From positions 124,001-188,000 of the forward strand of contig NZ_BAOS01000003.1 in assembly GCF_002443295.1 (NCBI RefSeq): a DNA stretch of 64,000 nt. The letters are read 5' to 3'. The notes beneath the pieces were generated by a model. That model was given only the letters and a program-made list of their open reading frames with translations. It did not search any database and was not told where the DNA came from. This document shows, piece after piece, positions 8,773-18,387 of the stretch (position 1 is its first letter; every line of letters begins with the position of its first letter). Made by a program: the position numbers and the translations under genes. The DNA is from Candidatus Scalindua japonica (GTDB lineage Bacteria > Planctomycetota > Brocadiia > Brocadiales > Scalinduaceae).

Positions 8773-9750
8773 ATGATTGATAAACATTCCAGAAAGATTA
8801 GTTATCTTAGAGTTTCTGTTACTGATTTGTGTAACTTAAGGTGTGTATATTGCATGCCACCCGGAGGGTCAGAATTGAGTGAAAGGGATGAAATTCTGAG
8901 TTTTGAAGAGATACTAAGGATAATAAAACATGGGGTAACCCTTGGTGTAAACAAGATAAGACTTACCGGAGGAGAACCACTCGTAAGGAGAGGTATTACT
9001 ACTCTTATTAAACAAATTACAGATATTGATGGTATTAATGATATAGCATTAACTACAAACGGGGTTAACCTGAAGGAGTATGCGGGTACTTTGAAAAAGA
9101 GCGGCCTTTCAAGGCTGAATATTAGTCTGGATACTTTACGTCCGGATCGGTTTGCTGATATAACCAGAGGTGGTAATGTTCAGGACGTATTTGATGGTGT
9201 GGAAGAAGTCTTGAAGGTCGGTTTTACTGGCACAAAGATGAATGCAGTAATAATGCGTGGACAGAATGATGATGAAATACTGGATTTTGTCCGCTATATT
9301 TTGGAGAGAAACATAGAGTTAAGATTTATAGAGTTGATGGCTTCCGGATGGAAGAATATGGTTGATGCAGACAGATTTATGCCGTCTTCAGAGATAAAGG
9401 AGAGAGTGCAGGAGATTGGCGAGCTGGTTCCTGTGAATGAAAGAGTAGGGGGAGGTCCTGCTACGATTTACAGAATGAAGGGAGCGTTGGGGACAATAGG
9501 ATTTATCTCAGCGGTTTCAAAACCATTTTGTAGTACTTGTAATCGTCTGAGACTTACGTCTGATGGAAAATTACGTTCATGTCTGTTGAGTGGTGGAGAG
9601 GTTGATGTCAGGGGTTTATTGCGCTCTTCTCATCTTGACGAAGAGGAACTGGCTAACGAGTTAACAAAAGCATTTAAAAAAGTGACAACTATGAAGCCTA
9701 TAGTACATTCAGGAAAAAACAAGGCGGTAATGAATCAAATTGGCGGATAA
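8773..9750 (+). CDS. moaA: GTP 3',8-cyclase MoaA
   Basis: First enzyme of molybdenum cofactor synthesis: a radical SAM enzyme converting GTP to 3',8-cyclo-GTP. 325 aa, normal length. The N-terminal SAM cluster is C20-x3-C24-x2-C27 ([13 protein letters not shown]), with GGEP ([11 protein letters not shown]) for SAM binding. The second substrate-binding cluster is C253-x2-C256-x13-C270 ([14 protein letters not shown], then RSC). The family usually ends in GG, and here the last residues are IGG, which fits. It is followed after a hairpin-rich gap by moaC. It supplies pyranopterin for NxrA and other molybdo- or tungsto-enzymes. Confidence 0.96.
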   Translation: MIDKHSRKISYLRVSVTDLCNLRCVYCMPPGGSELSERDEILSFEEILRIIKHGVTLGVNKIRLTGGEPLVRRGITTLIKQITDIDGINDIALTTNGVNLKEYAGTLKKSGLSRLNISLDTLRPDRFADITRGGNVQDVFDGVEEVLKVGFTGTKMNAVIMRGQNDDEILDFVRYILERNIELRFIELMASGWKNMVDADRFMPSSEIKERVQEIGELVPVNERVGGGPATIYRMKGALGTIGFISAVSKPFCSTCNRLRLTSDGKLRSCLLSGGEVDVRGLLRSSHLDEEELANELTKAFKKVTTMKPIVHSGKNKAVMNQIGG

Positions 9751-9770
9751 TAAGTGAAGGCGAGTCTGTT

Positions 9771-9823
9771 GACTCCTCTCTTTCGAGAGGAGTCAAATAC
9801 TGGAATCCTCTCGAAAGAGAGGT
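9771..9823. repeat. Twin hairpins with inverted cores between moaA and moaC
   Basis: Hairpin 1 is a perfect 10-bp stem, GACTCCTCTC (9771-9780) / GAGAGGAGTC (9785-9794), with loop TTTC. Hairpin 2 is CCTCTC (9807-9812) / GAGAGG (9817-9822) with a GAAA tetraloop. The two cores are reverse complements of one another, so they could also pair as one long stem. There is no T tract, so a simple terminator is unlikely; a mobile palindromic repeat or an mRNA structure between moaA and moaC fits better. Confidence 0.75.
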
Positions 9824-9878
9824 TAGTCGCTCTGATGTTATACAGAGCGGATTAAAAGCTTTAAATTTAATTACAAAA

Positions 9879-10358
9879 ATGAATAATCCAACACTAACAC
9901 ACATTGATAAGAACGGCGCTTCTCGAATGGTAGACGTGAGCAATAAGGATATTACCGAACGTATTGCGGTAGCTCATGCGTCTGTGACCATGAATTCCCA
10001 AACATTCAGATTAATAATGGATAAGCAGGTGAGAAAGGGAGATGTGCTTGAAGTAGCTCGCGTTGCAGGCATAATGGCGGCAAAAAAAACAAGTGAACTG
10101 ATTCCGATGTGCCATCCGCTTAATATAAATTCGGTTAAGATCGATTATACCAATAATAGTAAGGATACAATTGAAATCCTGGCAGAAGTTAAGATAACAG
10201 CGAAAACAGGCGTTGAGATGGAAGCACTCACTGCGGTTTCAGTGTGTGCTCTTACAATTTACGACATGTGTAAATCCGCAGATAAATCAATGCTCATAAG
10301 TGACATCTTTCTTGTCAATAAGAGCGGTGGTAAGAGTGGTACATTTATAAGGGCTTAG
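9879..10358 (+). CDS. moaC: Cyclic pyranopterin monophosphate synthase MoaC
   Basis: Converts 3',8-cyclo-GTP to cyclic pyranopterin monophosphate, the step after MoaA. 159 aa, typical length. Conserved features: [18 protein letters not shown] at the N-terminus, IPMCHPL in the centre, and [24 protein letters not shown] with the catalytic Lys/Asp region ([10 protein letters not shown]) near the C-terminus. ATG at 9879 has no strong Shine-Dalgarno sequence. It forms a cofactor pair with moaA, separated by the twin hairpins. Confidence 0.96.
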   Translation: MNNPTLTHIDKNGASRMVDVSNKDITERIAVAHASVTMNSQTFRLIMDKQVRKGDVLEVARVAGIMAAKKTSELIPMCHPLNINSVKIDYTNNSKDTIEILAEVKITAKTGVEMEALTAVSVCALTIYDMCKSADKSMLISDIFLVNKSGGKSGTFIRA

Positions 10359-10517
10359 GCATGAATTTTTGCTGGATGAAACGATTAAAGTATTACCTAT
10401 ATTAAACTATAGGTAAAGAGAAATTAAGCTTTATTGAAATGTATACTGCTTATTAAAAATGCATATTGGCCAGAAGTCTATTTTTTGACAAACGCGGCGG
10501 GGTTGCTATTATCCGGG

Positions 10518-11156
10518 TTATGATTTCAATTGCACTATCTCTTCTTTTAGTTTACTTATCTCTTCTTTTAAAGCTTTAATCTCTCTATCTGAAATAGATG
10601 CTGCTGTATTCTCTTCCGGGACGGCATTAGGTTGTACTCCTACAAGAAACGCACCGTTATCATATTCAACTTTTGTCATGACCCAGGAAAAAGATGCCTG
10701 TGAATCAAGTGCAAAATCTACACCTCCTTCACTGCTGCTCGCGTCCCTGCCATCTGAAGAGGCAATAGATAAATGTCTGCCGGCGATTACCCATGGCGTT
10801 AGTAGGTGCATGTCCCCAAGTGTGTCTGTGAGTTTTACTTTTGCAACTCCCGCAATCATGTTGACAAGTTCACCCATACCATCTTTGATTTCATCGTTAA
10901 CTTCAACCGTATCTGTACCCAACATCGAGTTGGCAATATTACATGCAACTGCAGCAGAGGAGAAGATCGCGATTTTTCCCATATATTGGTCACCAAAGAA
11001 GTGAAGAGAGGAGATTAAATCAGTACTAACGTTCTTTTCGTCCTTCACGAATGACTCCTGTGTCTTTACCTCCATCATCAGCATAGTGGTAAAGACTTCG
11101 TTTGTAGCCTCATTAATAGCTTTTGTTATGCCACCCTCTAATTCTTTAATGTCCAT
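10518..11156 (-). CDS. CheX/CheC-like domain protein with C-terminal coiled coil
   Basis: A 212-residue protein whose first about 165 residues resemble the CheX/CheC/FliY phosphatase fold that dephosphorylates CheY-P. The helix DGMGELVNMIAG gives E96 and N99, the ExxN pair used for catalysis in CheX. Residues about 185-212 are a heptad-like coiled coil (REIKALKEEISKLKEEIVQL). There are no chemotaxis genes beside it; it lies downstream of glnS on the same strand, 184 bases away. It may serve the many receivers elsewhere in the genome, such as those at 52.9-64 kb. Function is inferred from fold resemblance. Confidence 0.72.
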   Translation of the reverse strand: MDIKELEGGITKAINEATNEVFTTMLMMEVKTQESFVKDEKNVSTDLISSLHFFGDQYMGKIAIFSSAAVACNIANSMLGTDTVEVNDEIKDGMGELVNMIAGVAKVKLTDTLGDMHLLTPWVIAGRHLSIASSDGRDASSSEGGVDFALDSQASFSWVMTKVEYDNGAFLVGVQPNAVPEENTAASISDREIKALKEEISKLKEEIVQLKS

Positions 11157-11340
11157 TATATCCTTCCCTTCAAAATCAAATATTCAAAATAATTAATAGT
11201 GAGATAATGTAGTTGCTTTATTACTACTATGTTGATTATCGGTAAAATATTAAATAACTTAAATATATTGTTGAGCGAAGCTGCAATAGCATGGTGTAGA
11301 AATACCAATGATTTGACTGCAGGAAAAGACAAAATCAATA

Positions 11341-13068
11341 TTATTTAATTTGTCCCCTCTTTTGGATTTTAGCCCAGGTGTCACGCAGTGTTACCGTTCT
11401 GTTAAAGACAATTTTCTCTTTTGTGGATTCTGCATCCGTACAGAAGTAACCAAGTCTTTCAAACTGAAATCTATCGAGTGGCCTGGTATTTTTGAGGCAT
11501 GGTTCAATCATACAGCCTGAGAGTGTTTTGAGCGATTGTGGGTTCAAATTTGATTTGAAGTCTTCACCGTCTGCTGTCTCTTCAGGATTTTCTCTGTTAA
11601 AGAGGTGGTCGTAAAGTCTGACTTCCGCATTTAGTGCATGTGCTGCAGACACCCAGTGAATAGTCGACTTTACCTTACGTCCGTCAGGTGCGTTTCCACC
11701 ACGTGTTGCCGGGTCATAACTGCAATGTATCTCTACGATATGCCCTTTGTCATCTTTGACGACATCTTTACAGGTTACAAAATAAGCATAGCGTAGCCTT
11801 ACTTCTCTACCTGGTGCCAGGCGGAAAAACTTTTTGGGAGGGTCTTCCATGAAATCATCCTGCTCAATGTACAATACTTTCGAAAAAGGAACCTTTCTGG
11901 TACCTGCCTCCGGATCTTCCGGATTGTTTACCGCGTCCATCCACTCTTCCTCTTCTTCAGGATAATTGTCTATTACTACCTTTAATGGTTTTAATACTGC
12001 CATAACACGATTTGATGTTTTATTCAGGTCTTCGCGAATACAATGTTCCAACAGTGCAAAATCAATTGTGCTGTTAAACTTGTTTACCCCGATACGCCTG
12101 CAGAATTCACGAATTGATTCCGGGCTGTATCCGCGCCTGCGCATTCCACTGATAGTTGGAATACGGGGGTCATCCCATCCATTTACGTGTTTTTCCTCGA
12201 CCAACTGCAGTAGTTTACGTTTACTCATCACGGTATAAGTGAGTTCTAATCGCGCAAACTCAATCTGTTGAGGGTGATGGACTTCAAGTTTGTCAAGATA
12301 CCAGTCATAGAGCGGCCTGTGATTTTCAAATTCCAGTGTGCAGATAGAATGGGTAATACCCTCAATGGAATCTTCCAGCCCATGTGCCCAATCGTAGGTG
12401 GGATAAATTCTCCACTTGCCTCCAGTACGGTGATGGTCTGCATGTAAAATGCGGTACATAACAGGGTCCCGCATGTTCATATTGGCAGATGATATATCTA
12501 TTTTTGCTCGAAGTACACGGGTGCCGTCTTCGAACTCACCTGCTTTCATTCTATCTAAAAGGTCCAGATTCTCTTCGATACTTCGGTAGCGGTATGGGCT
12601 CTCTTTGCCCGGAGAAGTTAAAGTGCCGCGATATTCTCTCATCTGTTCCGGGGTCAGATCACAGACATAGGCATGGCCATTTTTGATTAATTGAACTGCA
12701 TAATCATACATTTGATCGAAATAATCTGAAGCATAGTATAGATGTTTGCCCCAATCCCAGCCCATCCAGCGAACATCTTCCCGGATAGATTCTACGTATC
12801 TGGCTTCTTCCATAACAGGATTAGTGTCATCAAACCTCAGATGGCAGCGTCCACCATCATTTTCAGCAGCAATGCCAAAATTCAGGCAGATTGATTTAGC
12901 ATGTCCAATATGAAGAAAACCGTTTGGTTCAGGAGGGAATCTTGTTATTACTTTACCGTCCCACTTCTTTGTCCGGTTGTCTTCAGCTACAAATGTTCTG
13001 ATAAAATCTACTGAAGGTTGTTTTCCTGTTTCATTATCTCTTTTTTGTTCGTTATTATGTTGTTCCAT
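11341..13068 (-). CDS. glnS: Glutaminyl-tRNA synthetase
   Basis: Class I aminoacyl-tRNA synthetase charging tRNA-Gln (575 aa, about the usual 550-580). Signatures: [15 protein letters not shown] containing HIGH, FDDTNP, and the KMSKS-equivalent VMSKRK. The C-terminal anticodon-binding beta-barrels are complete. An N-terminal extension of about 25 polar residues precedes the core. GlnRS rather than GlnX/GluRS is supported by PPEPNG and the C-terminal domain type. It diverges from the receiver-like gene at 13293 across a 224-base gap. Confidence 0.96.
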   Translation of the reverse strand: MEQHNNEQKRDNETGKQPSVDFIRTFVAEDNRTKKWDGKVITRFPPEPNGFLHIGHAKSICLNFGIAAENDGGRCHLRFDDTNPVMEEARYVESIREDVRWMGWDWGKHLYYASDYFDQMYDYAVQLIKNGHAYVCDLTPEQMREYRGTLTSPGKESPYRYRSIEENLDLLDRMKAGEFEDGTRVLRAKIDISSANMNMRDPVMYRILHADHHRTGGKWRIYPTYDWAHGLEDSIEGITHSICTLEFENHRPLYDWYLDKLEVHHPQQIEFARLELTYTVMSKRKLLQLVEEKHVNGWDDPRIPTISGMRRRGYSPESIREFCRRIGVNKFNSTIDFALLEHCIREDLNKTSNRVMAVLKPLKVVIDNYPEEEEEWMDAVNNPEDPEAGTRKVPFSKVLYIEQDDFMEDPPKKFFRLAPGREVRLRYAYFVTCKDVVKDDKGHIVEIHCSYDPATRGGNAPDGRKVKSTIHWVSAAHALNAEVRLYDHLFNRENPEETADGEDFKSNLNPQSLKTLSGCMIEPCLKNTRPLDRFQFERLGYFCTDAESTKEKIVFNRTVTLRDTWAKIQKRGQIK

Positions 13069-13189
13069 TTAACTCGCATTAATAAAAAATTGTTCTGTAT
13101 TTATATAATAAACCGGATATATTATCAACAATCATGCATTATTTATAGTTTAAAGTTTTAAATGCTATCTTTATAATGAGGTGTAGGTA

Positions 13190-13218
13190 TTGACATTCAT
13201 TCTTTTGTTAGATACAGT
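13190..13218 (+). promoter_or_regulatory. Probable sigma-70-type promoter for the receiver-like gene
   Basis: TTGACA (13190-13195), 17-base spacer, TACAGT (13213-13218). It lies about 75 bases upstream of the ATG at 13293, on the correct strand in a divergent gap. Confidence 0.5.
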
Positions 13219-13292
13219 GACATAATTTGATTTAAAAGAGAAATAACAAGATATATCTTTTTAAACGAAAGAGGGAAGGGATAAGGGTTTAG

Positions 13293-13661
13293 ATGAAAAA
13301 TGTGCTAGTAGTCGGTCATTGCGACTTAGACCATCCACAAATTACTTCATTGATAGAGAATAACTTTTCTGCCAAGGTAACAAGGGTGAAACTCTTAAAG
13401 AAGACAATAGAGCACCTTGAAAATCAGGCTTGTGATTTAGTTATTATTAACAGGATAGGGGCATTTGATCAGGAGAGCGGTCTGGAATTGATTAAGAGAA
13501 TGAAAAATGATAATCGCTTTGACGTTCCATTGTTGATGGTCACTAACTACAAAGATAAAATGGATGAAGCGGTAGGGTTTGGAGCAGTGCCGGGATATGG
13601 TAAGGACAAGTTGCACGATAAAGAGACTTTGGAATTGTTGGGAAAGTATTTAAGCGAGTAA
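13293..13661 (+). CDS. Degenerate receiver-domain protein
   Basis: Single-domain protein (122 aa) with the alternating beta/alpha pattern of CheY receivers: MKNVLVVGHCDL for strand 1, CDLVIINRIG for strand 3, VPLLMVTNYKD for strand 4 and GYGKDKL for the strand-5 Lys. The acceptor Asp at the end of strand 3 is replaced by Asn (IIN), so it should not be phosphorylated in the usual way. The strand-1 acidic pair is reduced as well. It is likely a phosphorylation-independent interaction module. It is preceded by GAGGGAAGG-type ribosome-binding sequence and by a TTGACA promoter, and stands alone upstream of the secretin gene. Confidence 0.7.
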   Translation: MKNVLVVGHCDLDHPQITSLIENNFSAKVTRVKLLKKTIEHLENQACDLVIINRIGAFDQESGLELIKRMKNDNRFDVPLLMVTNYKDKMDEAVGFGAVPGYGKDKLHDKETLELLGKYLSE

Positions 13662-13915
13662 CGATATCTTATTTCAAAGTTAAATTTTTTATTCTTAATG
13701 AGAAGAATATTTGAAATTAATGGTATATTTACTTAGAGTTGATTGTTCAATCGGGTCTTCGATTTATACCTTGCTTTTCTTTGTACAATAATATACTATT
13801 TTTTATAAACTCTTAATAACAAGCAAGATATGTACTCTTGTCCTGGATTCCAGAAAGGTCTTTTCTCAGCTGTTATAGATCTGGAACGCTGATTTTTTTC
13901 GCGAAAATTAAATAT

Positions 13916-15967
13916 ATGAATAAGAACTTTCTACTTATTTTACTTTCTTTGATCTTAATGATTGAAGCAGGCTGTAAGATAACTCCTGACAAAAATCAGG
14001 ACAGTGCAGAAAATGTAGCTGTTAAGAAAGATCAAGAGAAAACTGAAATATCAGAGAGCAGGCAATGGGAATGGGAAATATCTTCAAACAGAAAGCCAGA
14101 TATTGGGAAGGAAGAGAAACATGCACCCAGTGAGGTCCATTATCCTCAACAGATGCCAGGGCGAGAGGCTGCTCAGGCAAAAGTTCCGGAAGGCAAGAAA
14201 ATTGACATAACATTTAACTTTCAAAATGCTGATATTAAAGAGGTTTTGAAAGTTATTCTTGGCGATATAATGGGTTTAAACTATGCCATCGATAAGAGAG
14301 TTACTGGTGTGATTACGCTTAGGACAGAAGGCAGATTTTATAATAGTGAATTGATGGATATCGTACAGGCAACTTTAAATATAAACGGATTTGCCATAGT
14401 TAATGACGGTAAGATATCTAAAGTTCTGCCTATACAGGAAGCCAGAGGCGAAGCAAGGATTGTACAGTTGGATAGCAGTATAAAACCGGGAGGCCGGGAA
14501 GTGATTACACAGTTAATACCCTTAAAACATGTGGTGCCACAGGCCATCATTCCGACACTGAGAGGACTATTGACTAAAGCCGGCTTTGTTATCGCCCCAA
14601 ATGATACGCATGCGCTTGTCATTTCCGATAATGTTACGAATATGGTCCGGCTGTTGAAGGTTATAGATACATATGATGTCCCGTTTTTTTCCGGTAAGGT
14701 ATTAAAGTTCTATGAGATAAAGTATGCTGATCCTGTTGCTCTTGCTAAGGACCTGGAGCTGGTCGCGCAAACGCTTGGTGCAAGCACCAAGTCCCCAAAA
14801 ATGGACATATCATTTATACCATTTCAGGATACTAATAAAATAATGGTTGCAACATCTATACCTGAACTCCTGGATTCCGTAGACTCGTGGATTGCTAATA
14901 TCGATATTCATATAGGGGTGTATAAGCCGAAAATGTATATTTATAAAATGCAGCATGAACAGGCAGAAACTACAGTTGCGATTTTAACAGAATTGTTTAA
15001 AGAAAAAATTACACCGGCCGATAAAAACATTAAAGGCGGAACAGAACCCATGAAGATTATTGCCGATAAGAACACAAACGCTATTATTGTAAAAGCATTG
15101 CCTTCCGATTACCAGAGTATCAAGGCTATTATACAGAAGATTGACGCTACTCCACAACAGGTACTAATAGAGGCAATAATCGCGGAGGTGACTTTGACGG
15201 ATGCTCTGGACCGTGGAGTCGAGGTGTTTTTCAGGTATGGGGGGGCCAGCGCAAGCGGAAAACCAAAGGGGGCGGTCGGATCACTCTTACCCACAGGTAT
15301 AGTTTCTGGTGATACAGGTACTTTGGCTGGTGGTGTCAGAGCATTTACTTTTAACAGAGACATAGATACAATATTTAATTTTATTGCTTCTGAGGGACAG
15401 ACTGAAATACTTTCTTCGCCACATATCCTTGTTCGTGACGAACAGACGGCAAGCATCCAGGTAGGATCGTCTGAACCTGTATTATCGGGTACCAGTTCAG
15501 CAGGGGCAGGTACCGCTGGAACCACAGTGGCAAATGTACAGTATCGCGATATTGGAAAAATACTCACGGTCACCCCGCGAATCGGTGAAAACAATATGAT
15601 TACACTGGATATCACGCAGGAAATCAGTGAAATTGCAAATACATCACAAGTACCAGATACCCCGAATTTTACAATCAGGAAAACAGAGACATCGTTGGTC
15701 GTCATGAGTGGCCATGCAATATACCTGGGTGGTATTATTGATACTAAAGATGAGGTAACAGTAAAAAAGCTTCCCTATCTGGGTGACATACCCTATCTTG
15801 GTAAAATATTCAGGTCACTGGACTCATCTAAATCTAAAACAGAGTTAATGATACTGCTCACACCTTATATTATTAATAAAAATGATGATGCAGATAGATT
15901 AACCAGTGAATTCAAAAACAAATTAAAGCAAATAGCAAAGATGCAAAAGAAGGAAATGGTGAAATAA
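13916..15967 (+). CDS. gspD: Type II secretion outer-membrane secretin GspD
   Basis: Forms the outer-membrane gate of the type II secretion system. I take the ATG at 13916 (683 aa) because it begins a clean lipoprotein signal, MNKNFLLILLSLILMIEAGC, with Cys20 for lipidation; an in-frame ATG at 13838 adds 26 residues that would bury the signal. Order: Glu/Lys-rich linker, N0 domain (ITFNFQNADIKEVLKVILGD), N1-N3 ring-building repeats, then the secretin core (VLIEAIIAEVTLTDALDRGV to LPYLGDIPYLGKIFRS, then TELMILLTPYII). First gene of the secretion cluster; pseudopilin genes follow about 150 bases downstream. Confidence 0.93.
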   Translation: MNKNFLLILLSLILMIEAGCKITPDKNQDSAENVAVKKDQEKTEISESRQWEWEISSNRKPDIGKEEKHAPSEVHYPQQMPGREAAQAKVPEGKKIDITFNFQNADIKEVLKVILGDIMGLNYAIDKRVTGVITLRTEGRFYNSELMDIVQATLNINGFAIVNDGKISKVLPIQEARGEARIVQLDSSIKPGGREVITQLIPLKHVVPQAIIPTLRGLLTKAGFVIAPNDTHALVISDNVTNMVRLLKVIDTYDVPFFSGKVLKFYEIKYADPVALAKDLELVAQTLGASTKSPKMDISFIPFQDTNKIMVATSIPELLDSVDSWIANIDIHIGVYKPKMYIYKMQHEQAETTVAILTELFKEKITPADKNIKGGTEPMKIIADKNTNAIIVKALPSDYQSIKAIIQKIDATPQQVLIEAIIAEVTLTDALDRGVEVFFRYGGASASGKPKGAVGSLLPTGIVSGDTGTLAGGVRAFTFNRDIDTIFNFIASEGQTEILSSPHILVRDEQTASIQVGSSEPVLSGTSSAGAGTAGTTVANVQYRDIGKILTVTPRIGENNMITLDITQEISEIANTSQVPDTPNFTIRKTETSLVVMSGHAIYLGGIIDTKDEVTVKKLPYLGDIPYLGKIFRSLDSSKSKTELMILLTPYIINKNDDADRLTSEFKNKLKQIAKMQKKEMVK

Positions 15968-16120
15968 CTTTTAAGAGAGTGTGCTTGTTATTGAATGATA
16001 AATTGAAAGCTATAAAGATATGTCACCAGGAAGCGGGAAAAAGTTTGGCTACATTGACTTGTTTTTATGCGGTTTAGTGGTAATACTCATGATATGTTTT
16101 GGAGTGAGGAAAATAGTATT

Positions 16121-16495
16121 ATGATGCCAAAAAAGAGCCACAGTGGCTTTACCATCATCGAGGTCGTCGTCGCGCTTGTTATTGTAGGAGTGTCCATAAC
16201 AATCTTTGTAAGGCTTTTAGGAAGTTCAGCAATGCTTAGAGGTAAAATTAACGACTATGATAAAAGGATGGAAATTGCTGTTACTAAGACTGAACAATCT
16301 TTCCTTGGACTGATAGATGTCGGTTTAGATCTGGACAATGATAAGAAAACAGTCCAGGGTAAGATTAAGGGCAGGGACATCAACTGGAGTGTAGAAGATG
16401 AAAGCGTTGACGGTTTCAGAGGATATGAGAGAGATGTGTACTTCTATACAGTGTCAGTTGAAGGTGTTAACATTTCAAGTGTAGGCATTAGATGA
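16121..16495 (+). CDS. gspI: Type II secretion pseudopilin, GspI-like
   Basis: Minor pseudopilin of about 124 aa. The prepilin peptidase site is G|FTIIEVVVALVIVG with Glu5, preceded by a short basic leader (MPKKSHS). Two adjacent ATGs (16121, 16124) fit this leader; an in-frame ATG at 16067 would make an overly long one. The C-terminal part is small and polar, as in GspI. It overlaps the next gene by ATGA, so the two are translationally coupled. GspI rather than GspH is supported by the order secretin-I-J-K. Confidence 0.78.
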   Translation: MMPKKSHSGFTIIEVVVALVIVGVSITIFVRLLGSSAMLRGKINDYDKRMEIAVTKTEQSFLGLIDVGLDLDNDKKTVQGKIKGRDINWSVEDESVDGFRGYERDVYFYTVSVEGVNISSVGIR

Positions 16496-17229
16496 GAAAG
16501 AGCAAACGCTCATTACATGTCGAACGGGTAAATGTGTCAATGCGCGAGAGGGAGAGTATAACAAATGTAGTAGTCTCATTTCAAAAAGGGTCTACTAAAC
16601 AACCATGCACCAGAGCATTTACTTTATTAGAGCTTATAATTGCACTTTCTATTGGTACGGTATTAATCCTGCTCGTGTCCTTTGCTATAAGAACAGGTTT
16701 TTTTCAGATGGAGAAGGGGAGTAAGTGGCTTGAGGATAGATATAGAGATAACTGCGCATTATTCTTTTTTCACCAACAGGCAACATCGATGAGGAATGAG
16801 TTAATTAATAAAGATATTATTTTTGATGGCAATTCAGATAAAATTATTTTTGTGACCTCTGTTTCTCTGGAAAGAAGTTATGGATTAGGATTGATGATGG
16901 CCTATTATTATACTGAAGTAGATGGTGAAAGTTTCAGCCTGAATTATAAGGAGAAGCGATTTGTTCCGGGTGAAAACCTGAATTCATTTAAGGACCAAAA
17001 TGATTTAATGTTTAATGATAGTGAAGCGGTTGAGATTGTTAATGGGTATGACAATATTTCGTTTCAATATCTTGGATTACAGGAGCACGTGGACGTAGTT
17101 TCCACTAAGTCGGATCTTGAATGGAAGGATGAATGGCTATTAAACAATTTGCCAAAAGCCGTAAAAGTTGTGTTTGCAAAGGGGGGCGAAACCCAGGAAT
17201 TGATAGCCCCTGTAATGGTTATGTATTAA
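16492..17229 (+). CDS. gspJ: Type II secretion pseudopilin, GspJ-like
   Basis: Minor pseudopilin (245 aa). The cleavage site is A|FTLLELIIALSIGTVLILL with Glu5, after an unusually long leader of about 42 residues if ATG 16492 is used. No better start is seen, but a later non-ATG start is possible. The C-terminal domain ends with VVFAKGGETQELIAPVMVMY, consistent with the beta-rich GspJ domain. It begins within the upstream stop (ATGA) and its end is overlapped for 97 bases by the next gene in another frame. Confidence 0.8.
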   Translation: MRKSKRSLHVERVNVSMRERESITNVVVSFQKGSTKQPCTRAFTLLELIIALSIGTVLILLVSFAIRTGFFQMEKGSKWLEDRYRDNCALFFFHQQATSMRNELINKDIIFDGNSDKIIFVTSVSLERSYGLGLMMAYYYTEVDGESFSLNYKEKRFVPGENLNSFKDQNDLMFNDSEAVEIVNGYDNISFQYLGLQEHVDVVSTKSDLEWKDEWLLNNLPKAVKVVFAKGGETQELIAPVMVMY

Positions 17230-18314
17230 TCTTTGTTTTATGGTCAATTACAATCCTGAGCATGGTTGCACTGGGGTTTTCTAAAGATACTAAAACGGCT
17301 GTTCTGCTCAAATCTATCAGTGCTGACAGGGTAAAGGATTCATATGCCGCCAGGGGTGCGTCTCTCTATGCATTTGCCAAAATGTCAATTGTCAATAGTG
17401 GATCGAGCACAAAAGCTAAAGACAAGTATAAAGACAGTGGTAATAGCCATACTCAGGGAGCGGACGGTTTCGTTGCACCCGGGGATCTTCCAAAAGGAGG
17501 ATCCCCGCCAATTGATGCAGGGGCAGATAATGAGGATAGTGATTCAGAGCAAAGTGATAAAAACAGTGATAATAAGTGGATCCCTGGTAAGAATCCATAT
17601 TCCGTAACTATAGGAGATAGAGATTGTGATGTATATTTAACCTCTGAGAACAGAAAAATTAATATAAATGGTTTAAATGATAAAAATAGAGAATTCTTTG
17701 TAACCTTTCTCAAAAAGATGGATATTGACGCTTTTGATGCAGACATAATTGCCGATTCGATACTGGATTGGATGGACACAGATGATCTGACACACATTAA
17801 CGGAGCTGAAGACGGGTTTTATGGATCTCTGCCTGAACCTTATAAAGCTAAGGACGCACCTTTCGACTCTATTGAGGAATTGGCTCTGCTGCGAGGTGTA
17901 ACTCCTGAAATATTTAAGAGTATAAGAGATTTTACAACTATTTACGGTGGTAAAGAAATAAGAGTTAATATAAACATTGCATCAAAGGAAATACTGAGTT
18001 CAATACCTGGCTTGTCTGATGACATTGTTGATGAATTATCTCTCTATATTGAGGAAAATGGTATAATTGGCGATATAGAGGAATTGAAGGAAGTTTTTTG
18101 GGGTCTTGGAATAATTGGTGACAGTTTTGAAGATATAAAACGTTTTTTGACCCTGGAAAATTCAGATTATATATCAATAAGCGCATTTTCTAAAAAAACT
18201 GGTAGTAAGCAAAAACAGTCAAGCGAATCAAGAGCACTTCATGGGTACGATTATAAGTTGATTGTAGGAAAGGAGGGTAACAGGTACAAAATATATGCTG
18301 CGTATCCTGAATAA
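17133..18314 (+). CDS. gspK: Type II secretion pseudopilin, GspK-like
   Basis: Large minor pseudopilin (393 aa) that caps the pseudopilus tip with GspI and GspJ. The hydrophobic segment YVLIFVLWSITILSMVALGF follows CNG at residue about 30 and lacks Glu5, as usual for GspK. The C-terminal half has the two helical SAM-like/HhH modules (DIIADSILDWMDTDD, VNINIASKEILSSIPGLSDD). A low-complexity acidic Asp/Ser linker lies near residues 120-150. The start ATG at 17133 has GGAAGG upstream and produces a real 97-base overlap with gspJ; no in-frame later start precedes the membrane segment. An 8-bp hairpin (17480-17507) encloses AGGAGG inside the gene. Confidence 0.85.
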   Translation: MAIKQFAKSRKSCVCKGGRNPGIDSPCNGYVLIFVLWSITILSMVALGFSKDTKTAVLLKSISADRVKDSYAARGASLYAFAKMSIVNSGSSTKAKDKYKDSGNSHTQGADGFVAPGDLPKGGSPPIDAGADNEDSDSEQSDKNSDNKWIPGKNPYSVTIGDRDCDVYLTSENRKININGLNDKNREFFVTFLKKMDIDAFDADIIADSILDWMDTDDLTHINGAEDGFYGSLPEPYKAKDAPFDSIEELALLRGVTPEIFKSIRDFTTIYGGKEIRVNINIASKEILSSIPGLSDDIVDELSLYIEENGIIGDIEELKEVFWGLGIIGDSFEDIKRFLTLENSDYISISAFSKKTGSKQKQSSESRALHGYDYKLIVGKEGNRYKIYAAYPE

Positions 18315-18387
18315 ATTAAGTTTGACTTGACTTAAACATCTGTAGTGATATCATTTATAAGAACAAATATTATATGGAAAAATACTT

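Noticed and set aside
11156-11338. 60-codon minus-strand frame between the CheX-like gene and glnS
   Set aside because: Starts far from any ribosome-binding site and has no family pattern; it only fills the gap.
13838-13915. Upstream extension of gspD from ATG 13838
   Set aside because: It would bury a clean lipoprotein signal with lipobox Cys; ATG 13916 explains the N-terminus fully.
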